This document shows positions 1 to 14,600 of a DNA stretch of 64,000 nt, piece after piece; the first letter of the stretch is position 1; each line of letters begins with the position of its first letter. Below the pieces are notes generated by a model. It ran no database searches. It was not told where the DNA came from and saw only the letters and a list, made by a program, of their open reading frames with translations. The DNA comes from Ascarosepion bandense (Eukaryota > Mollusca > Cephalopoda > Sepiida > Sepiidae): NCBI GenBank assembly GCA_037127315.1, contig JBBBDQ010001186.1, positions 1,874,501 to 1,938,500 on the forward strand. Direction: 5' to 3'. The translations under genes were made by a program, and so were the position numbers.

Positions 1-579
1 TTACTTTTGGTATTATGAGCTTTTCTTTCGATTTAAATAATTTGAAATCTCCTATTGTCCCAAAGTTATATCGAAGAAAAAGATTATGAAAGGTGTATGA
101 ACAAAAAAGTGGATGTTGGTACGGTTGAGTGAGCTTCTTGTTTTTTATTTTTCTATAATTTTTTAGTGAAAAAGACGTAAGATGTTTATTTTTTGCTTTT
201 GAAAACTTTTTGGAATAATCATTCAGTATCGACAATGGACAGAAAAAATAACAAGAAAAAGAACTACAAAAATATTTGTGGTTTTAACTTAAGCAACAAG
301 CAAAATTTTATGGTCATATTTTTAAAGATATCTGTAAATTGTAAATAGCTGTTGATGGTAGCAATAATTTTATCGCAATGCATTCTAATGAAATTCACAA
401 AAGAGTTGTCATTCGAAAGAAAAAAAAGTTTTGTTTCTCGAATGTACAACAGACTCGTTCAAAAATTCCCCGGTGAAATTAGACGGAAACATAGGACCAG
501 TGTGAGTGTGTGTGAGATAGATAGATAGATATGAGGGTGGATATCTCTGCATTAATTGTACGCAAAGCCAATTATATAT

Positions 580-581
<2 letters not shown>

Positions 582-628
<47 letters not shown>
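582..628. repeat. (GT)n microsatellite
   Basis: Uninterrupted GT dinucleotides, about 23 units, preceded by a short TATATA run. Confidence 0.95.
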
Positions 629-631
<3 letters not shown>

Positions 632-1089
632 TACTTAATCCTTCATAATTATTGCTGCTCATACTTTTAAAAATGCGAAACAAAGAGAAGGGAAATATTT
701 TTTAAATAATACTTTTTGCTTTCCTATTCGTAATGAACGTTCGTAAATTCAAAAGGGAGATTAGAACAACGACTATTTTAAATGGTTATTTACCTCGCGT
801 AAAAGTTTCTCTGCTTAACGAACGTGTTGCATAACATAAGCCCACCTACCCACCTACTTTTCTTTCGAGGTTGCCAGAAATGTGTGATAATCGAATTTCC
901 CCGCCCTCTTAACATGGAACGTGCTTTGATTTTAGTTTATTAAGCTTAGTCGAGAGAAGACCTCTGATTTCGTAGAGTATGCTGTCCTGTGATATTACCA
1001 CAGTGCCGGTGTTACGTTGACCCTATGCTTGGTACGTACTAGTTGAATGTTGTTGTTCTGTGATGATGGCAACCCATCTCTCACCCCAC

Positions 1090-1093
<4 letters not shown>

Positions 1094-1135
<42 letters not shown>
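1094..1135. repeat. (TA)n microsatellite
   Basis: Uninterrupted TA dinucleotides, about 21 units. Open frames of alternating Tyr and Ile on both strands are by-products of this run. Confidence 0.95.
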
Positions 1136-1138
<3 letters not shown>

Positions 1139-2019
1139 TTCAGCGATTTTCGTTTTTGTATAGATTTTTTTTTTATTGGTTGTGTGGTCATAAACCAAAA
1201 ATATGCCAATCGTCAGCAGAAAAAGAAAAGGATTTTATTTTTCACAGTAGCTAAAATGATGAGCACAGAACAAATCAGCATTATGCACTTAGAGCTAACA
1301 ACCTTTTGTGACAACTTTTGAAGAAAAAATATGTCTAATTGTGGACACCTTTCACTCAGTTTACCAGGTTTGTGAAATCAACAATTTTATTAGCAAGAAA
1401 AATAATAGAAAATTAAAAAAAAAATGATTTTGAAATGTTAATTTCAGATGGGAGTAGAACTAAAAATGATTAAAGAAAATGATTAATTCATGTACTTTTG
1501 AAAGCCTCTATGGCTATTTAATGAAATTTTCCCGTTATACGCTGGATTCATTTTTTATGTCCCTAACTAGAGTACAGAGCAGAATTGAACAACAGCAAAT
1601 CGGAAAATCAGTTTTGTTAAATTTTTCTCCAATATTCCTAGTGTCAGTTATTTGGTGCGATTATAATTCAAAAAGTTACATTGACAAAAAACGGGTAAAA
1701 ATTAAATGTTCAAAACATGTCGAGAACAGCAATTAAAATGACATTGCACATTACCGTCGTTCTGTATTGGTGGATATTTGAACAATTTTCAGTAGTTAAT
1801 GAATATCAATCAATCGTCATCATTGAGATTTGAGAGTACTGTTTGTTAATGAAATTGTCCTTAACCTGACAGAAAAACAAATACCGAGCCCCTAAGCAAA
1901 AACAGGCTAATTGAGTTAGTGGATTTTTTTTTATTGACTTGATCAAAAGAATGTGGTCGAAATCTTTTAATTATACAATATTATACACGTTTATTTTTTA
2001 AGCAATGTATTGTATTGTA

Positions 2020-2786
2020 GTGTGTGTTCACTTACCGACCATCAGTTGTGTACTTACACAATAATACTTATTATTGTAAGTGTGGGTCTCCTTCTCTAGA
2101 CGAAGGAAGCGTGCGAAAACTGAATATCACTGGGTGGGGGAATGAACGATCGATAATGAAAAAACGTAATAAAGACAGTGTCCGAGGTTGTTTAGAGGTG
2201 GAAAGTGGCCGAAAGACGAGTAAAGATGAACGAAAAAGACACCATTCTATCAAGTACTAGTGGCAGGCAGTAGATAACCAAGTGGATAGCTAGGTCAGTG
2301 CGACATGTCAGCTTGCCCGAGCTGCCCCTGCTACTGCTAGTGGTACAACACGTAATTCCCTTGCAGACTGACGAACAGACAGACTGGTTTTCCGCTGTTC
2401 ACCTCTTTCGCTCTCACACATGCACGCACGCGCGCGCTGTGTAAAGAAAAGTCGAGCAGCCATAGTCAGTTAACGGTAGCTTGCTTGGGTAGGTAACAAA
2501 ATGAATGAATACACACAGTAACTCGCTTGTTAGGGGAGACACACACACACATGCACGATAGGATCTATCTGCGTGTTTTGTTTTTCTTTTCGTATGTGTG
2601 CGGGTGTGATGTCGGTCATTAAAAAAGGCTGTCTTGTCCGTGTCATTGGCAAGTCGAAAAGAGGTCAAGAAAACTTCCGTCTCGAATCTGTTGAAAAACT
2701 TGCACAACGAACAGGCGCCGCCGCTGTCAGTGTCGTCGGCGTCGTCCCACCCCACTGGCTTGATCAAGGTGGAATTTGGTTGAGGT

Positions 2787-2824
<38 letters not shown>

Positions 2825-2900
2825 AAGAACGAGGTCATTGTGACCTGCTGCTGGTCGAATGTAACCAAGAGGAAACACGCACACACACAAAGGAAATATC
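2020..2900 (+). promoter_or_regulatory. CpG-richer block, candidate promoter / first exon of the zinc-finger gene
   Basis: GC and CpG content are clearly higher than in the surrounding AT-rich DNA, with many CG dinucleotides between 2100 and 2760 and a CG/CA alternating run near 2421. Several donor-like sites exist, for example GTAGGT at 2489. The zinc-finger gene 43 kb downstream needs at least one upstream non-coding exon, because its first coding exon starts at a clear splice acceptor, and this is the most promoter-like block upstream. An open frame at 2573-2812 (79 residues) ends in the GT microsatellite and resembles no family I know. Transcription from here is inference. Confidence 0.33.
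2785..2825. repeat. (GT)n(GA)n microsatellite
   Basis: About 13 GT units pass directly into about 7 GA units at the edge of the CpG-richer block. Confidence 0.9.
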
Positions 2901-5195
2901 GTTTTTGCACGCTTTATTGTAAAAGATTGTCTGATGGTATCAGATGATGTCTGGGATTAACTACTCTATAATAAGCCAGAAAGCTGATCGAACATAGACA
3001 CGCGAAGCTTTATGGAAGTTGAAAGAAGGGAGGTGGCGTTGTTATGAATTGAGATCGCTATCAATTACAGCTCAAATAGATATACTTCCATTTTTTTCTT
3101 TTAAATTCCATATTATTTGGTAGTTTTTTCATGATTTTTTTAAGAAAATTAAATTTTAAAATGGACTTCAAGATTTCTAAAATTGTCCAAATTGACACAT
3201 TATTATTATTGTGTGTGTACTGTGTAGTCTGTGCTCGTGTTAAGTTGATTAACTAGACAGGGAACTGCATTTTTTTTTTATCTCATTTCATTTAAACTTA
3301 GTTATGCACACTAGTAAATGTTTCATTGCTTCAGATATTTCGTGTGCACTTGATCACAGTATTTCATGTTTCCAAAACCTTTCATTTGTTTTAATTTCAG
3401 TCACTTGTTTAATACACTAACTCTTGCAGGGACAGCCATTTCATTTATATTTTTATTTGTTTTTTTCTTCTGTTATTTCTCAGTGCTCTCTGTATCTCAT
3501 AAGAAAACACATCTGGTGTAATTCAATAATTTCAGAAACAGCATTTTTATAAGGAAAATTATTGAGTAAATTCAAATTAAATAATAAATAAACGTGCTAA
3601 TAAAGAACAGACCATATGAGAAAGAAACAATTTAACATGCGTTTTTTTATTTTTTTAAATTGAAATTAAGTTTGACAGTGAGTGTATATAGAAGTGCCCC
3701 CAATAAAATGTGTATGAATGTACGTGGGTAAAAAGTTGCTTTCTTAGACTTCTGCTTAAAAGTCAGTTGTATGCAGACACATGTGCATTTCCCATAAATG
3801 CGCTAGGATAAAATATGCAGTATCTACAATACATGCACTGATATTCCTCTGCACGCGCGCTCGCGCACGCACGCACATGCATGTAGGCTTTTGAAATAGG
3901 ACCAGCAGTGTGATCAGCAGAGCTGGTGAAATGGGTTCTTCCATAGTGCATAGTAGTGCATTTACCAGAGAGTATTTAAGTTACATTTAAGGAATTTTTA
4001 GCAAGTAAGTTTTCTTCATCTTTCTTCATTTTACTTACTACTGTTTGTTTCTCTTTTCTTTCTTTTTGCCATTCTTTCTTGTTTATTAATTGGCACTGTG
4101 CTACATTGTTCACTTTTTTGTTTTATGCTCATTTAGTTTTTCATTTATTTACACACTTATTTGATTTGGAAACTGAACTTTTCAAAAGTAAGTACTATCA
4201 ATTAACACTTACATGAAACAATCAACACACTGGCACTTGAGTTTGTTTTTTTTTTTTTCAAAGAAACTAAATTATCTACATTTTTTTTAACTTATTGACG
4301 AAAATATTTATGTCCCGACTAAGTCAAAGTATTTTTCACGTCAATATGATAATAAATTTTAGTTCTTCGTTTGTGACAAAAAAATCTCATTTCTATTTAC
4401 TTGTTCTTACTGAAAACCGGATATATAAGTGGGCATACTTTCAGAATACAGTTGTTTTACTAGTAAAGCTTCACTTTTTAATGAAATTTTAATTTTGTTC
4501 TGCCGTTATTATTTATTTTTAGTTAATTATGAAATATCAAAATGTTTGCGATGCAATTTTTATTTTTTTCTGATTGCTTCAACCTCATTAATTGTAAATT
4601 CTAGCTACTGTCTTAGATGAGTTTAACTGCATAGCCAAATATTATTTATTTCTTCTTTGTTTTATAGTCTGACTTCAGGAACTAACTAAAAAGGAACATT
4701 TGAAATTTTCTTAATGAAAGCTTGCATAAGAAGAAACAATAAATCGGCTCATGAGCTGATATAGTAATGAAAACTTTCAGTGTTCAATATCTGCGTAGGT
4801 TTAATTTTTTAAACTGAAAACTTTAAAAAAATTATAGAGTTTAAATCATTAGTCCCAGGGTTAATAAAATCAATGCAATAACTTTCTTCAACCTGAAAAA
4901 CTAACTCACTAGGCTCCATATTTCCACGGGCTACCTGTCAACTCTGTCTAGAAATACTTTTTAAAATGATGTGTGCTTTGTTTTTCTGATCTTTCTCTCT
5001 GCCAAATTGCTTGCATTTATTTTTGCATTACATGCAACTGTAAAAGCTTCTCTCTGTGTACAAAGACTTTTTTTTCTTTATAAATTTTCTAGATCATCCA
5101 TCACGCTTCATGTATTCAGGAGGATAAGACCAAATAGTTAGTATCAATTTAAACTATTTATTCAAGGAAGAAGCGGAAACAAATTTACTTTTTAG
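2901..5195. other. AT-rich intron-like stretch
   Basis: No gene seen. It contains an alternating purine-pyrimidine run of CG and CA steps at 3851-3883, which could adopt Z-DNA. Short open frames here have no family resemblance. Confidence 0.5.
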
Positions 5196-5197
5196 TA

Positions 5198-5315
5198 CGA
5201 GTGGGTACTGAAAAGTTATCGGCCCAACCAAGAAGCGTTTTTCCTAAAACAAATATCTCTCTGGTCAGATTTTTTAGGAAGTGGGTTGGGTCGAGAACTT
5301 TTCAGCATTTACTCG
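5198..5315. mobile_element. 118-bp inverted-repeat MITE with TA target duplication
   Basis: The two ends are inverted copies of each other over about 34 bp: CGAGTGGGTACTGAAAAG on the left mirrors CTTTTCAGCATTTACTCG on the right, and GGCCCAACC mirrors GGTTGGGTC further in. TA dinucleotides at 5196-5197 and 5316-5317 look like the duplicated target of a Tc1/mariner-type insertion. No coding capacity. The structure is read directly; the superfamily assignment is inference from the TA duplication. Confidence 0.75.
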
Positions 5316-5560
5316 TAATTGGCTGCAAAAGCAAAGAAAAAGCTTTATTTATTTTATATTTTAAAATATATTTATTATTTTTTTTTATTACACATTATAC
5401 TTTTTAATTTTTCCATTAATCTGTTTTAGTTTAATTAGCATTTTGCAGCTTCATTTCATATATATTATTTTCGTTGCTTTGTCAGAATATTTTTATGACA
5501 ATTTTTTTTTTTATATTCAATCTAGTGAAAGAATTAAGTGAAAAGATTCTGGTAAACATG

Positions 5561-5561
<1 letters not shown>

Positions 5562-5597
<36 letters not shown>
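5562..5597. repeat. (AT)n microsatellite
   Basis: Uninterrupted AT dinucleotides, about 18 units. Confidence 0.95.
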
Positions 5598-5600
<3 letters not shown>

Positions 5601-8600
5601 CCTTTGCTTTACATTTTTAATTTTTGTTAATTTGATCTAAATTCCAACTATGGACTATTTTGCTTTCTCTTTCATCTTACATTTTCTATAAAGAAGATTG
5701 TGTAAATTTTCTAATATTCTTTCTAGGCATGCATATGACAAAACTGTCAAGTCTCAGCCTTATCCATATGTTATGGATTCCTTTTTCTTATTAGAGACAA
5801 GACATTAAGGAATCTAAATATCAATGAAATGAAGCTGTCTAAAATTACTGACTAATCAAAATTTGCTATTTTTATGCTTACTATTTAAATAAAAATAATA
5901 AAAAAAATAGCCACATTGTAAAACAAGGAAGACTTTTGCAGTTGTGCCGCTTTACTTGCTGATAAAGAATCCTTGTTTAATTTTTTTTTATTTTAGAGAT
6001 AGTCATTTTTTCTGAAACAATTAGTTCTGAATGGGCATGACTGCTTGTTTTAATTGCTTTGTGTGATTTTTGTGAGATCAAAAATTCTTTTTAACCATTC
6101 ATAAATTCATAAATGCTGAGTGTTAGAATTAATATGATGTTTAATTAGATATTATGTTCAAGTAAAATGTTCTTTATCCTATCTGAGAATTATAAACCTG
6201 AATGTCATATTTTTTGAGTAGGCATTGGATGTATTGTAATATTTGCCCATACACTACCTGCGAGTCAATCCATCTGAATCAAAATATTACATTGAAATGA
6301 ATATAACCTGTCTGCTACTTTTTTCAAACATAATTAACCCTTTGAGAAAAATTACTTGTTTTATGTGAATTCAATTTCAGCTTCAATATTGCAAAAACAA
6401 GCTTTTAAAACAGTTTTATTCTTTTTGTCAACTTTTCCAGTTTGCATGTGGATGGATGTATAGTACAATACTGGGTTAGTATAAATTGTGGGTAAGAAAA
6501 ATTATTTAAAATTTATCTTTGGTAATTTAAAAGATTAGAAATTGATTATTGAGAGTGAAACTTACAATGCAGAGTAAAAGATCTTTTCTTCTAATAGAAA
6601 ATATTTTTAAAGTAAATTATTTTGGATAGAAAAATATTGCATAACTTTTCAAAGTGCAGCTGCATGTTATCTTCCATGAGATAAGGAATATTTTTGGACA
6701 GGTTTAGTTTATAAAAAGCATAGATAATAGTTATTAACATTAAAATCTTATTCTCTCCCAAAGTTATTGAAAAACTCTGTGCATTCAGATTATAACAAGA
6801 ACTTAAGGTCCAAAAATTGATTTTTGGAAAAATAATTTTTATGAAAAAAAGTTGAAAAGTGTTTATATAAAATTTTCTTCACATGGCAATCATAAACTTT
6901 GTAACAACAATCCAAAGTACTGTAGGTATTGTATGAAAAAGAAGATACCTATACTAGTTTTAAGATAATTCCACAAGCTGATGAGTAATAAAACTTGGCT
7001 CAGAAACTGAAAAAAAATAAATAATTTTTTGATGCTATTTTATTTTTCTTTAACTTATCTAAATTTAAGAGTTTTCTTTTGACTTACTAGTAAAGAGTTA
7101 AGGAAGAAAAGTCATAATTTTTCTACTGAAATTTAAAAATTGAGCAAAAATACGTTTTGTAAATTATAGATGTACTGTGGTCTTTTTCATTTTTCTTGAA
7201 GGGAAAATTAGTTTACTAGAAAAAAATTAACTAATATATAAACTTTAAAATTTAATAGGTAAAATATAATAAAGTACTATTTCCAGTTCTGTTGGTATTA
7301 AATGGAACTGCTAAAAAAAGAGTTTATTAATGTGTGAGCAGATACAAATTTGATATAATTAAATCAGCAAAGTTTGTATAATTTGTCATAGAAGTATATT
7401 TGAGAGATTTTTCTGAAGATGTAATTGTTGACATAGTCAAAACTTTGGCTTTTTTAACAAGAGACTGGTTCTTTTATAGATTTTTTTCCTGCAATAAAGT
7501 GATAATTCAGCCTCTTGTGTGGAGTACCTTGAAGAAAGAAAAATGTTAACGAATAAGGTTCTTATTACCTTGATTCAGTCAAATATGGAAAATGCAGTGT
7601 AAAGGTTCTTTATTCAAGTTGTCTGAAATTTTGGATAACACCTCATGTCATTATTATAGATAATGAACATTTATTAGTTTGTATTTTTTCTTGATTTATT
7701 TCGAAATGTCATAAATAATTTTTATATTCAAATTTTAGCTTTTTTTAATTATTCAGCAAAACTCCATATAGAACCTTGTAACATTTGAAAAAAATGCCTG
7801 TTATCTATTTTCATTAAAACAAAAAGAAATTTCATACATTGTCATAGTAATGAAGTATTTTCTTTACTCCTTGCTTATTACCTTATGATATTCATAGAAA
7901 TGGAAAAATTGTTTCAAATTAAGATAAACTATCAGTTCAAGTAATAACTGTTAGACCACAACAATTTAGTCATTGTAATTATTAGATTATCCTCTGCATA
8001 AGATTAAAATGAATATATTTTAAGAAAACAGCAGTCACATTAGAAAGAAATGCTATGTTGAGAGAATTATTTTTTACAAAAATTGAGAAATGTATCTTTA
8101 AAAAAAAATGCCTTGAGAAATAAAATCTTTTTAAAAAAAGGGCTTTTCCTATATAGCACACAGCATTTAAGCATATTTAATTTCCAAAAGGATTATATCA
8201 TTGAAAGATTAGCTGTAAAAACAAAATATACTATTATTAAAAAACAATGGAAATGTTATTTTGCAATAAAAAAACAATAATATAAAATATTTTTCTTAAG
8301 TAAACATCTCATGATTCTTTTCATGACTTATAAAACATGTTCTATGGTTAGTAAATGTGTTTTCAAGAAGTTGTGTATTTTTTTAAATGGTACATTACAA
8401 AGAAGAGTTATAATTAGGGTAAAAAAACAAATAGTGAAAGGTTTATCATAATTGTTATTGAAATCTTCTTACAAATGCTATTGATGAACTCAAATGCTCT
8501 CTGTATACTTATTTATGTAAATATGCTGTATAAAAGTTAATGCTGTTTAAAGTTGTTCATGGTTAGAATAGAGCATTTGACATTTTTTTTATCAAATTAA

Positions 8601-11600
8601 GATAACTGTTTTGGAAAATGATGCATTTTATATATTTATTATTGCTGAAATTTACTATTAGATTACTACACATTGATTAGATAATTTTAGATGATTTTAT
8701 GAAATATTTTCACCCTATTTTGTTTAATTAGGGCCAAAAATTAAAATATGTTTTTGCTGTTAATTCATAAGTGGCTGCTCTTTAATTCCAAAATGTACTC
8801 ATACCTATTAAGATGGACGAATTCCAGAAATTTTTTTAACTACTTTTTACTGAGGTTAGTAAATGTATTTCTAATACATGTGTTTTTAAACACTTTGCAA
8901 ATCTATTTTAGATTACTATTATATTTTCAATTTCATAAAACTTCAACTCTTTCAGTCTTTAAAATATTATTCTATTACTTTAGGAAAAAAAGTTTAATAT
9001 GTAGTCAAATTAATTGAACATATAAAACCTCTGTGAAATCTAATTGAATATTTGGTGAAGTATGAGAACGTTTTAAGTAACCACTGCTTTTTAATTGTAC
9101 ATAGAATGCTGCTAAGAAATGCTAATTTCTACATGACTGTTGTTGTTGTTGCAATGGCATTTAGAACATAGGTCAGGGACTGCTGTACTTTATAATAGTA
9201 TATCATGGATATCTCTGTCAGCAGTGGTGATACTGATGATTTGTCCTATTTCACTTTGTTCATTTTTCTGTCTATAAACTTTTTGGGTCTGTTTTTGTTT
9301 TTTCACTCTCTCTCTCTTCCCCGCCTTCCTGCAGTTAACTGCTAATGCTAGGGTGTTATCTTTCCACCTGCGCCTGCTTACTTGCACTTCTCTCAGCTTC
9401 TTGCCCATCCCACCAAATTTTGTTCTCAGTTGAAGCTTGTAGTAATGTACTAAATGAATTGGTTAATATGTACAATACTTGTAATTTGAAACTGCATGCT
9501 AGTTATTTAATTTAAAACAAGAACATTTGATATTAATAAACTTGGAGTGTATGTAATCTACTTACTTAGCTTTTTAATTTCTTTGTAAAGATTTCATTTT
9601 AAATAAACTACTGAATATGCCTTACTTAAAAATACTAAGCTTTTTGTATATAATTTCTCATTGTATATAAAGCATAACTTACCTTAGACTTTCAGAACTA
9701 AAATGAAAAATACACTTTTCTCAGTATCGCCTCTTCCTCCAAGAAACAATACTAAGTGGTTATGTATAGTTATCCAAATTAAACTGCATTGTAGAGAACC
9801 AATCAAGCTTTACAAAATTATGAAATAGTTTATTAGGTATAATCTTGTGGAAATCAATAATGTTATTATCATTTGACATTGGCTGATAAATATTTGTTTT
9901 TTGCTTTACCTCTAATCATTCTTTTTTATTTTAAATAATTTGAATTGGAGAACATTGATATTCATTTGTTAGAAAATCATTGGTAATACATTTAATAATT
10001 GTCTGTTTTGAAAAGAACAACATTTTGGACAGGTTTTGTCATACTTTTATTAAAATATTGATGAAAGAATTTATAATGTGCAAGTAGCTATTTTGCCAAA
10101 TAAGTTTTATCAGGAATTGTGAAAGTCTAAATCATTGTTATTTGATTGGCTATTGCTGGATTTCTTGAACACTTCATCAGAATTTAAAAATAGTGTTGAC
10201 ACTTCAACTGTTGAATCCTTATCTATAAATTTATTATAAATTCAACAAATCTGCAAGCATCTCAAATCAGTTTAAAATATATTTCTCAGATTTTCTGAAT
10301 CTTTATATGCTAAAAATATTGTACCTTTTAAATAATTGACTTTCAACAGTTAGTATATCAATGTTCTAGTTAAAATATGTATGACATGTAAACTTGGACT
10401 AAGAAAAAAATCAATTCTTGTTAAATCAATGAATCTTGCAAGCATGTTAAAATTCCGAAACTAGTGATGTGTCTGTTTTAGTTATAATATAATATTTTGG
10501 TTTGTGTTATTTCACTTAATTACATAAGCAAATACAAGTTAGAAAAAGTGAAGGTCTTAAATACAGAAATTAAATTTAGGCACACAAGAAACCAGAGGAA
10601 GTACATAGTTTAGACTGCATATAGAATTATTTCCATTTTAGCTGGATAGTTAGAGTTATGCCCCTTGTTAAAGCTAATATCTCTGAAACAATATAATTGT
10701 TCAAGGTTATTTAATTTGTTTTTATGCATTATAACTAGAAAACTTCAAGAAATAAAAGGATAGTGCTATAAATGACTAAGTTTGTTCCTGGTGTTAAATC
10801 ATTACAGAAATATAACTTGTTCCTAATTTGAGAATATTTTTATCATTCTTTTCAACAGATGATAAATATAAAAATTCAAATCACGTAAGTTTGCATTTTA
10901 ATCATTTTTAGAACACCAACTTAAACACTCCTAAAGTATCAGAATTTGTTGTTAATATACTCGAAAAAAAATAAAAATTGATTTTATAGGAAATGAGATA
11001 TAATGAATCTCTATTTCTAATATCTACTTCAGTAAATATAGAAAAGCTTTCATCTTTGAAAATAATTTTGTACTGCACTTACAATTTTTATGTGAGCCAA
11101 TTTGTGAAGAATTTGCCAATCATCAAATTAATTGATTATAAGAAAAATAACTTCTCATTTAATGGTAATTGTAAATTATATATAGCAGTATATTGTGAGA
11201 AGGCAAACTCGTTTTTCAATTAGCAGGTAAATATTTAAGAGTAAGAATCTTAAGTACTCAAGTGATTAGAAATCCATTTGGTTTCAAAGTAAGCAAATCT
11301 TCTTCAAGATTTGTTGAGACTATCAATTTATATTGGTGCATTAAAGTTTATATTTGAAGAATGTAAAAGTTTTTCACTAAGAAGTTCAATTGCTATTATT
11401 AATTTTCTGGATAGATAACTTTGTGTTTAAAGTACTCTCTATTATTGATATTAGAATTCCATATTGACTGGCATTTTTTTTTCATAGTCTAAGAAATATC
11501 TTTGATGCAATAGTAATATAATGAAAATTACAATTATTTGAAGATAGTTATTATGGTTAAGTTATAATTATTAAAGGTTATAATCATGATCACTAAGATG

Positions 11601-14600
11601 AACACCAACAGTAATGCTTATGAAATGCTATGTAGGCTTTCTTTTCAGATCTGTGTCAATGATTCATAACAGCAATAAGCACAAAAGAAATTGTGGATCA
11701 ATACCCAAAATGTTAAAGTTTGTTTACATTTGAAACTAAAAAAAATTATTTATAACATCTTTTCAGAAATTAAAAAAACAAAACATGAATATCTGCTGTT
11801 TTAAGAAAGATATTTTTATGTCAAATGAACTATCCTGAATTAATACCCGATAATTTTGACACTGTATGATAAAAACAATCTGTTTTTGTTCATTGACTAG
11901 CATGCACACAAATAAGTGGATTCAAATTAACTAGTTAACATTAAGAAAACTTTTATCCCTTTATAAACAAAATCCAATGACATGAACAAAATTTCTGCTT
12001 AAATACTTAAGTTTTCCACTTTAGTAGAAACAAGAATGTTATAGAACCTTTTGAGTTGATAAAAAATGAATAAACTTTGATTTGAATAGCAGATGTAGTT
12101 TAATAATAAGCTTTAATCCATTGTCCTGAAATACAAGGACTATTGTGGAAATGGTAAAGTTTGTTGGCAGGAGATTCATTTGAATAACAAGAAATTAAGT
12201 AATTTTGTTGAATTCAAGATGATATTTCTTGTAGAATACTCATGTGTCATCTCTACGTTTATAAGGCTTAATAAGTTTATAGACCATAACTTTCCCTGTT
12301 ATCTCCTGTCTTTTAAAAATAGTGATGGATTTATGAGCTGCAAATGAAAGACTTGTTAGAATAGTATGAAAAATTATTTTATTTATTAAAATTTATTTCC
12401 ATTGGAAACATGGTATTGATTAATATACTTTTAAAGCAAAGTAAGTTGTGATGTTTCTTTCTTCTGGAAACTATTTTCTGTGTTAAACATTCAAATGTCA
12501 TTAAATTATCGGTAAGATTGATAATTTTTATGTTTTTTGCAGCATTTCTAATTATCTTTTCAGAAACAATAATGTTCAAAGGAAAATTTACTTTGTTTAT
12601 TTTATGAACACATATATTTTTTGCTCTTGCATTTAAAAAAGAAACACATATTCAAGGAAAAAAATGCATCTCTGACAACATTATGCATTATGTCTGCTTA
12701 AAAATTTGCTGGCAAATAAATGAACTTTTTCAATTTTACAAAAAGTTCATGAGCTATAGCAGTTCCGTTGGTCCCTTGAAAGTTGGCCGAAAATGTAAGT
12801 GATAACCTCTCATTTTGTTAAAGAGAATGAATATCAATTATCTGGTGAATATGGACATTTTAGCATGTGAACGTCTTTGATTGGTTTGCAGACTGTTTTG
12901 CTTATGTCTAAAATGACCCAAAAAAAATAATTTCTTTCAAACTTTGCACTATTTAATGATCATTTATGATTAACTTAAAAAAAAATGCTTACCTAACTAG
13001 ATACAGTAACTGGATTCAAAAATGGATTTGTAATCAAAAAACTAAAAAATGATTATCATTTTACCAAATTTACTTTTCTTAAAACATTTAAAAAGACCAA
13101 AAGTTGAATTTGTATGAGAAAATTTATCCTAAATGTAACTCGATACATCTTCATTAATTCTAATTTTAGAAATAGGAAGAACAAAAATATTTACATTGAG
13201 AGAAACGTTTCTTCATTCACTGAAATTAAGTTTCAGAGACACTAAATTTTTCATTAGACTAAAGATATATTTTTTGTCATTGAAAGATTTTGCAAGTGTA
13301 ACATGAATTTTTGCTTGAACTTTTAAATAAATCACTTGTTAATAAGATAGACTATTTATAAGCTCGTATCCTTTGAACTATATTAGCAAAAGTATGTACC
13401 TAGAGCAGTTGTTACCTAATCAGTCTCCTCTAATTTTGAAATTGTTCAGTATACTTTTGGCACATATTTAAATGTACAGTTAATATAGTGATCTATTGAG
13501 GATGTGATGACCTGATAATTATCCAATATATCTTAACATGTTATGACTTTGTTAGTTTTTTTCTGCTTTATTATTTTATTTCTATAATGCCAGTTAATAA
13601 CAAACTTGCTGTAGTAAATTTTAAAAACTATACTTCATGTGGAAATTTTCCACATTACCTTAAAAACATTTAACTTATTTTATTCCAATATACAAGAAGG
13701 TAATCAGTTTCAAAAACAGTATTTGGAATATTATAAAATAATAAAGCAACATTAATTTAAGATGCAAAGTCAATTCTTACTACTGTATATGTAAATATAG
13801 ATTTATATATAATATTCTATCCAATTAATATCAGCCATGCATATAATAAAATCTACTTAAATTTCATCTCAAACAAATGTTGCCCATTCTGCACAGTGTA
13901 ACATTAACAAATATATAAGCAAAGTCAGGGTGACCTCCATATATATTCATTTACTTCAACTATTTCCTTACTTAAAATTCTTATGCAGTCATACCAGATT
14001 TTTTAACTTTTCATGAAAGTACAATATAATTTTTTATTCTCATGTTAAGTTTTGGTTTTATTACTTATGATGTATTTAATTTGTGTCGAATTCATATAAT
14101 TCTTTGAAAACTTGATTTCTAAAAATGAGTCAAAAATATTCTGCTATTAATTAGATAAATGCTTATGGAAGCGTTTCCTTTTTCCCATTTTGGCAATGGA
14201 TATGTGTGACTAGATTAAAGGTATAACTTTATTAGTGATTAATGTTCTAATTTCTATTTAATAAAACAATTATTATTTTTAATGCTGCTCTTTCATGTTT
14301 GCAATATATACTTGTACATAAAAGGAATTTGCTTTGGCTGAAGAAATCACTTCTCATACGTAAACATTTATTAGAAACTTCACTTGGTAACTTGTAATTA
14401 AAGTAGATCTGTTGCCATATATCAATTCAATATCTTCAATTGGTGTCACTGTTGAGTTAGAAAAGGTCTATTTAGAAAACAAAGATACAGTAAGATGACC
14501 AACTAACAGAAATGGAAATATCTATTTTCAGGATAATATTTCAGTTTACTAAGCAATTGTTGGCTAAACAATGTATAAAGAAGTAAATATCTACTTTACT

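Larger units (their letters stand above)
1..2019. other. AT-rich flank, no gene seen
   Basis: No open frame here has coding character; the longest frames read through microsatellites or low-complexity AT sequence. The stretch holds a short GATA run near 518, a (GT)n run and a (TA)n run listed separately. No RNA gene was recognised. Confidence 0.6.

Noticed and set aside
995..1254. Open frames with Tyr-Ile repeats
   Set aside because: Translation of a (TA)n microsatellite.
2573..2812. 79-residue + strand open frame in the CpG-richer block
   Set aside because: No recognisable family, ends in a GT microsatellite read as Cys-Val repeats, and an equally long frame lies on the opposite strand. 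More likely 5' UTR or promoter sequence.
2414..2890. 158-residue - strand open frame
   Set aside because: Much of it is CA-repeat translation (Thr-His, Cys-Val); the openness comes from low stop density in GC-richer DNA.
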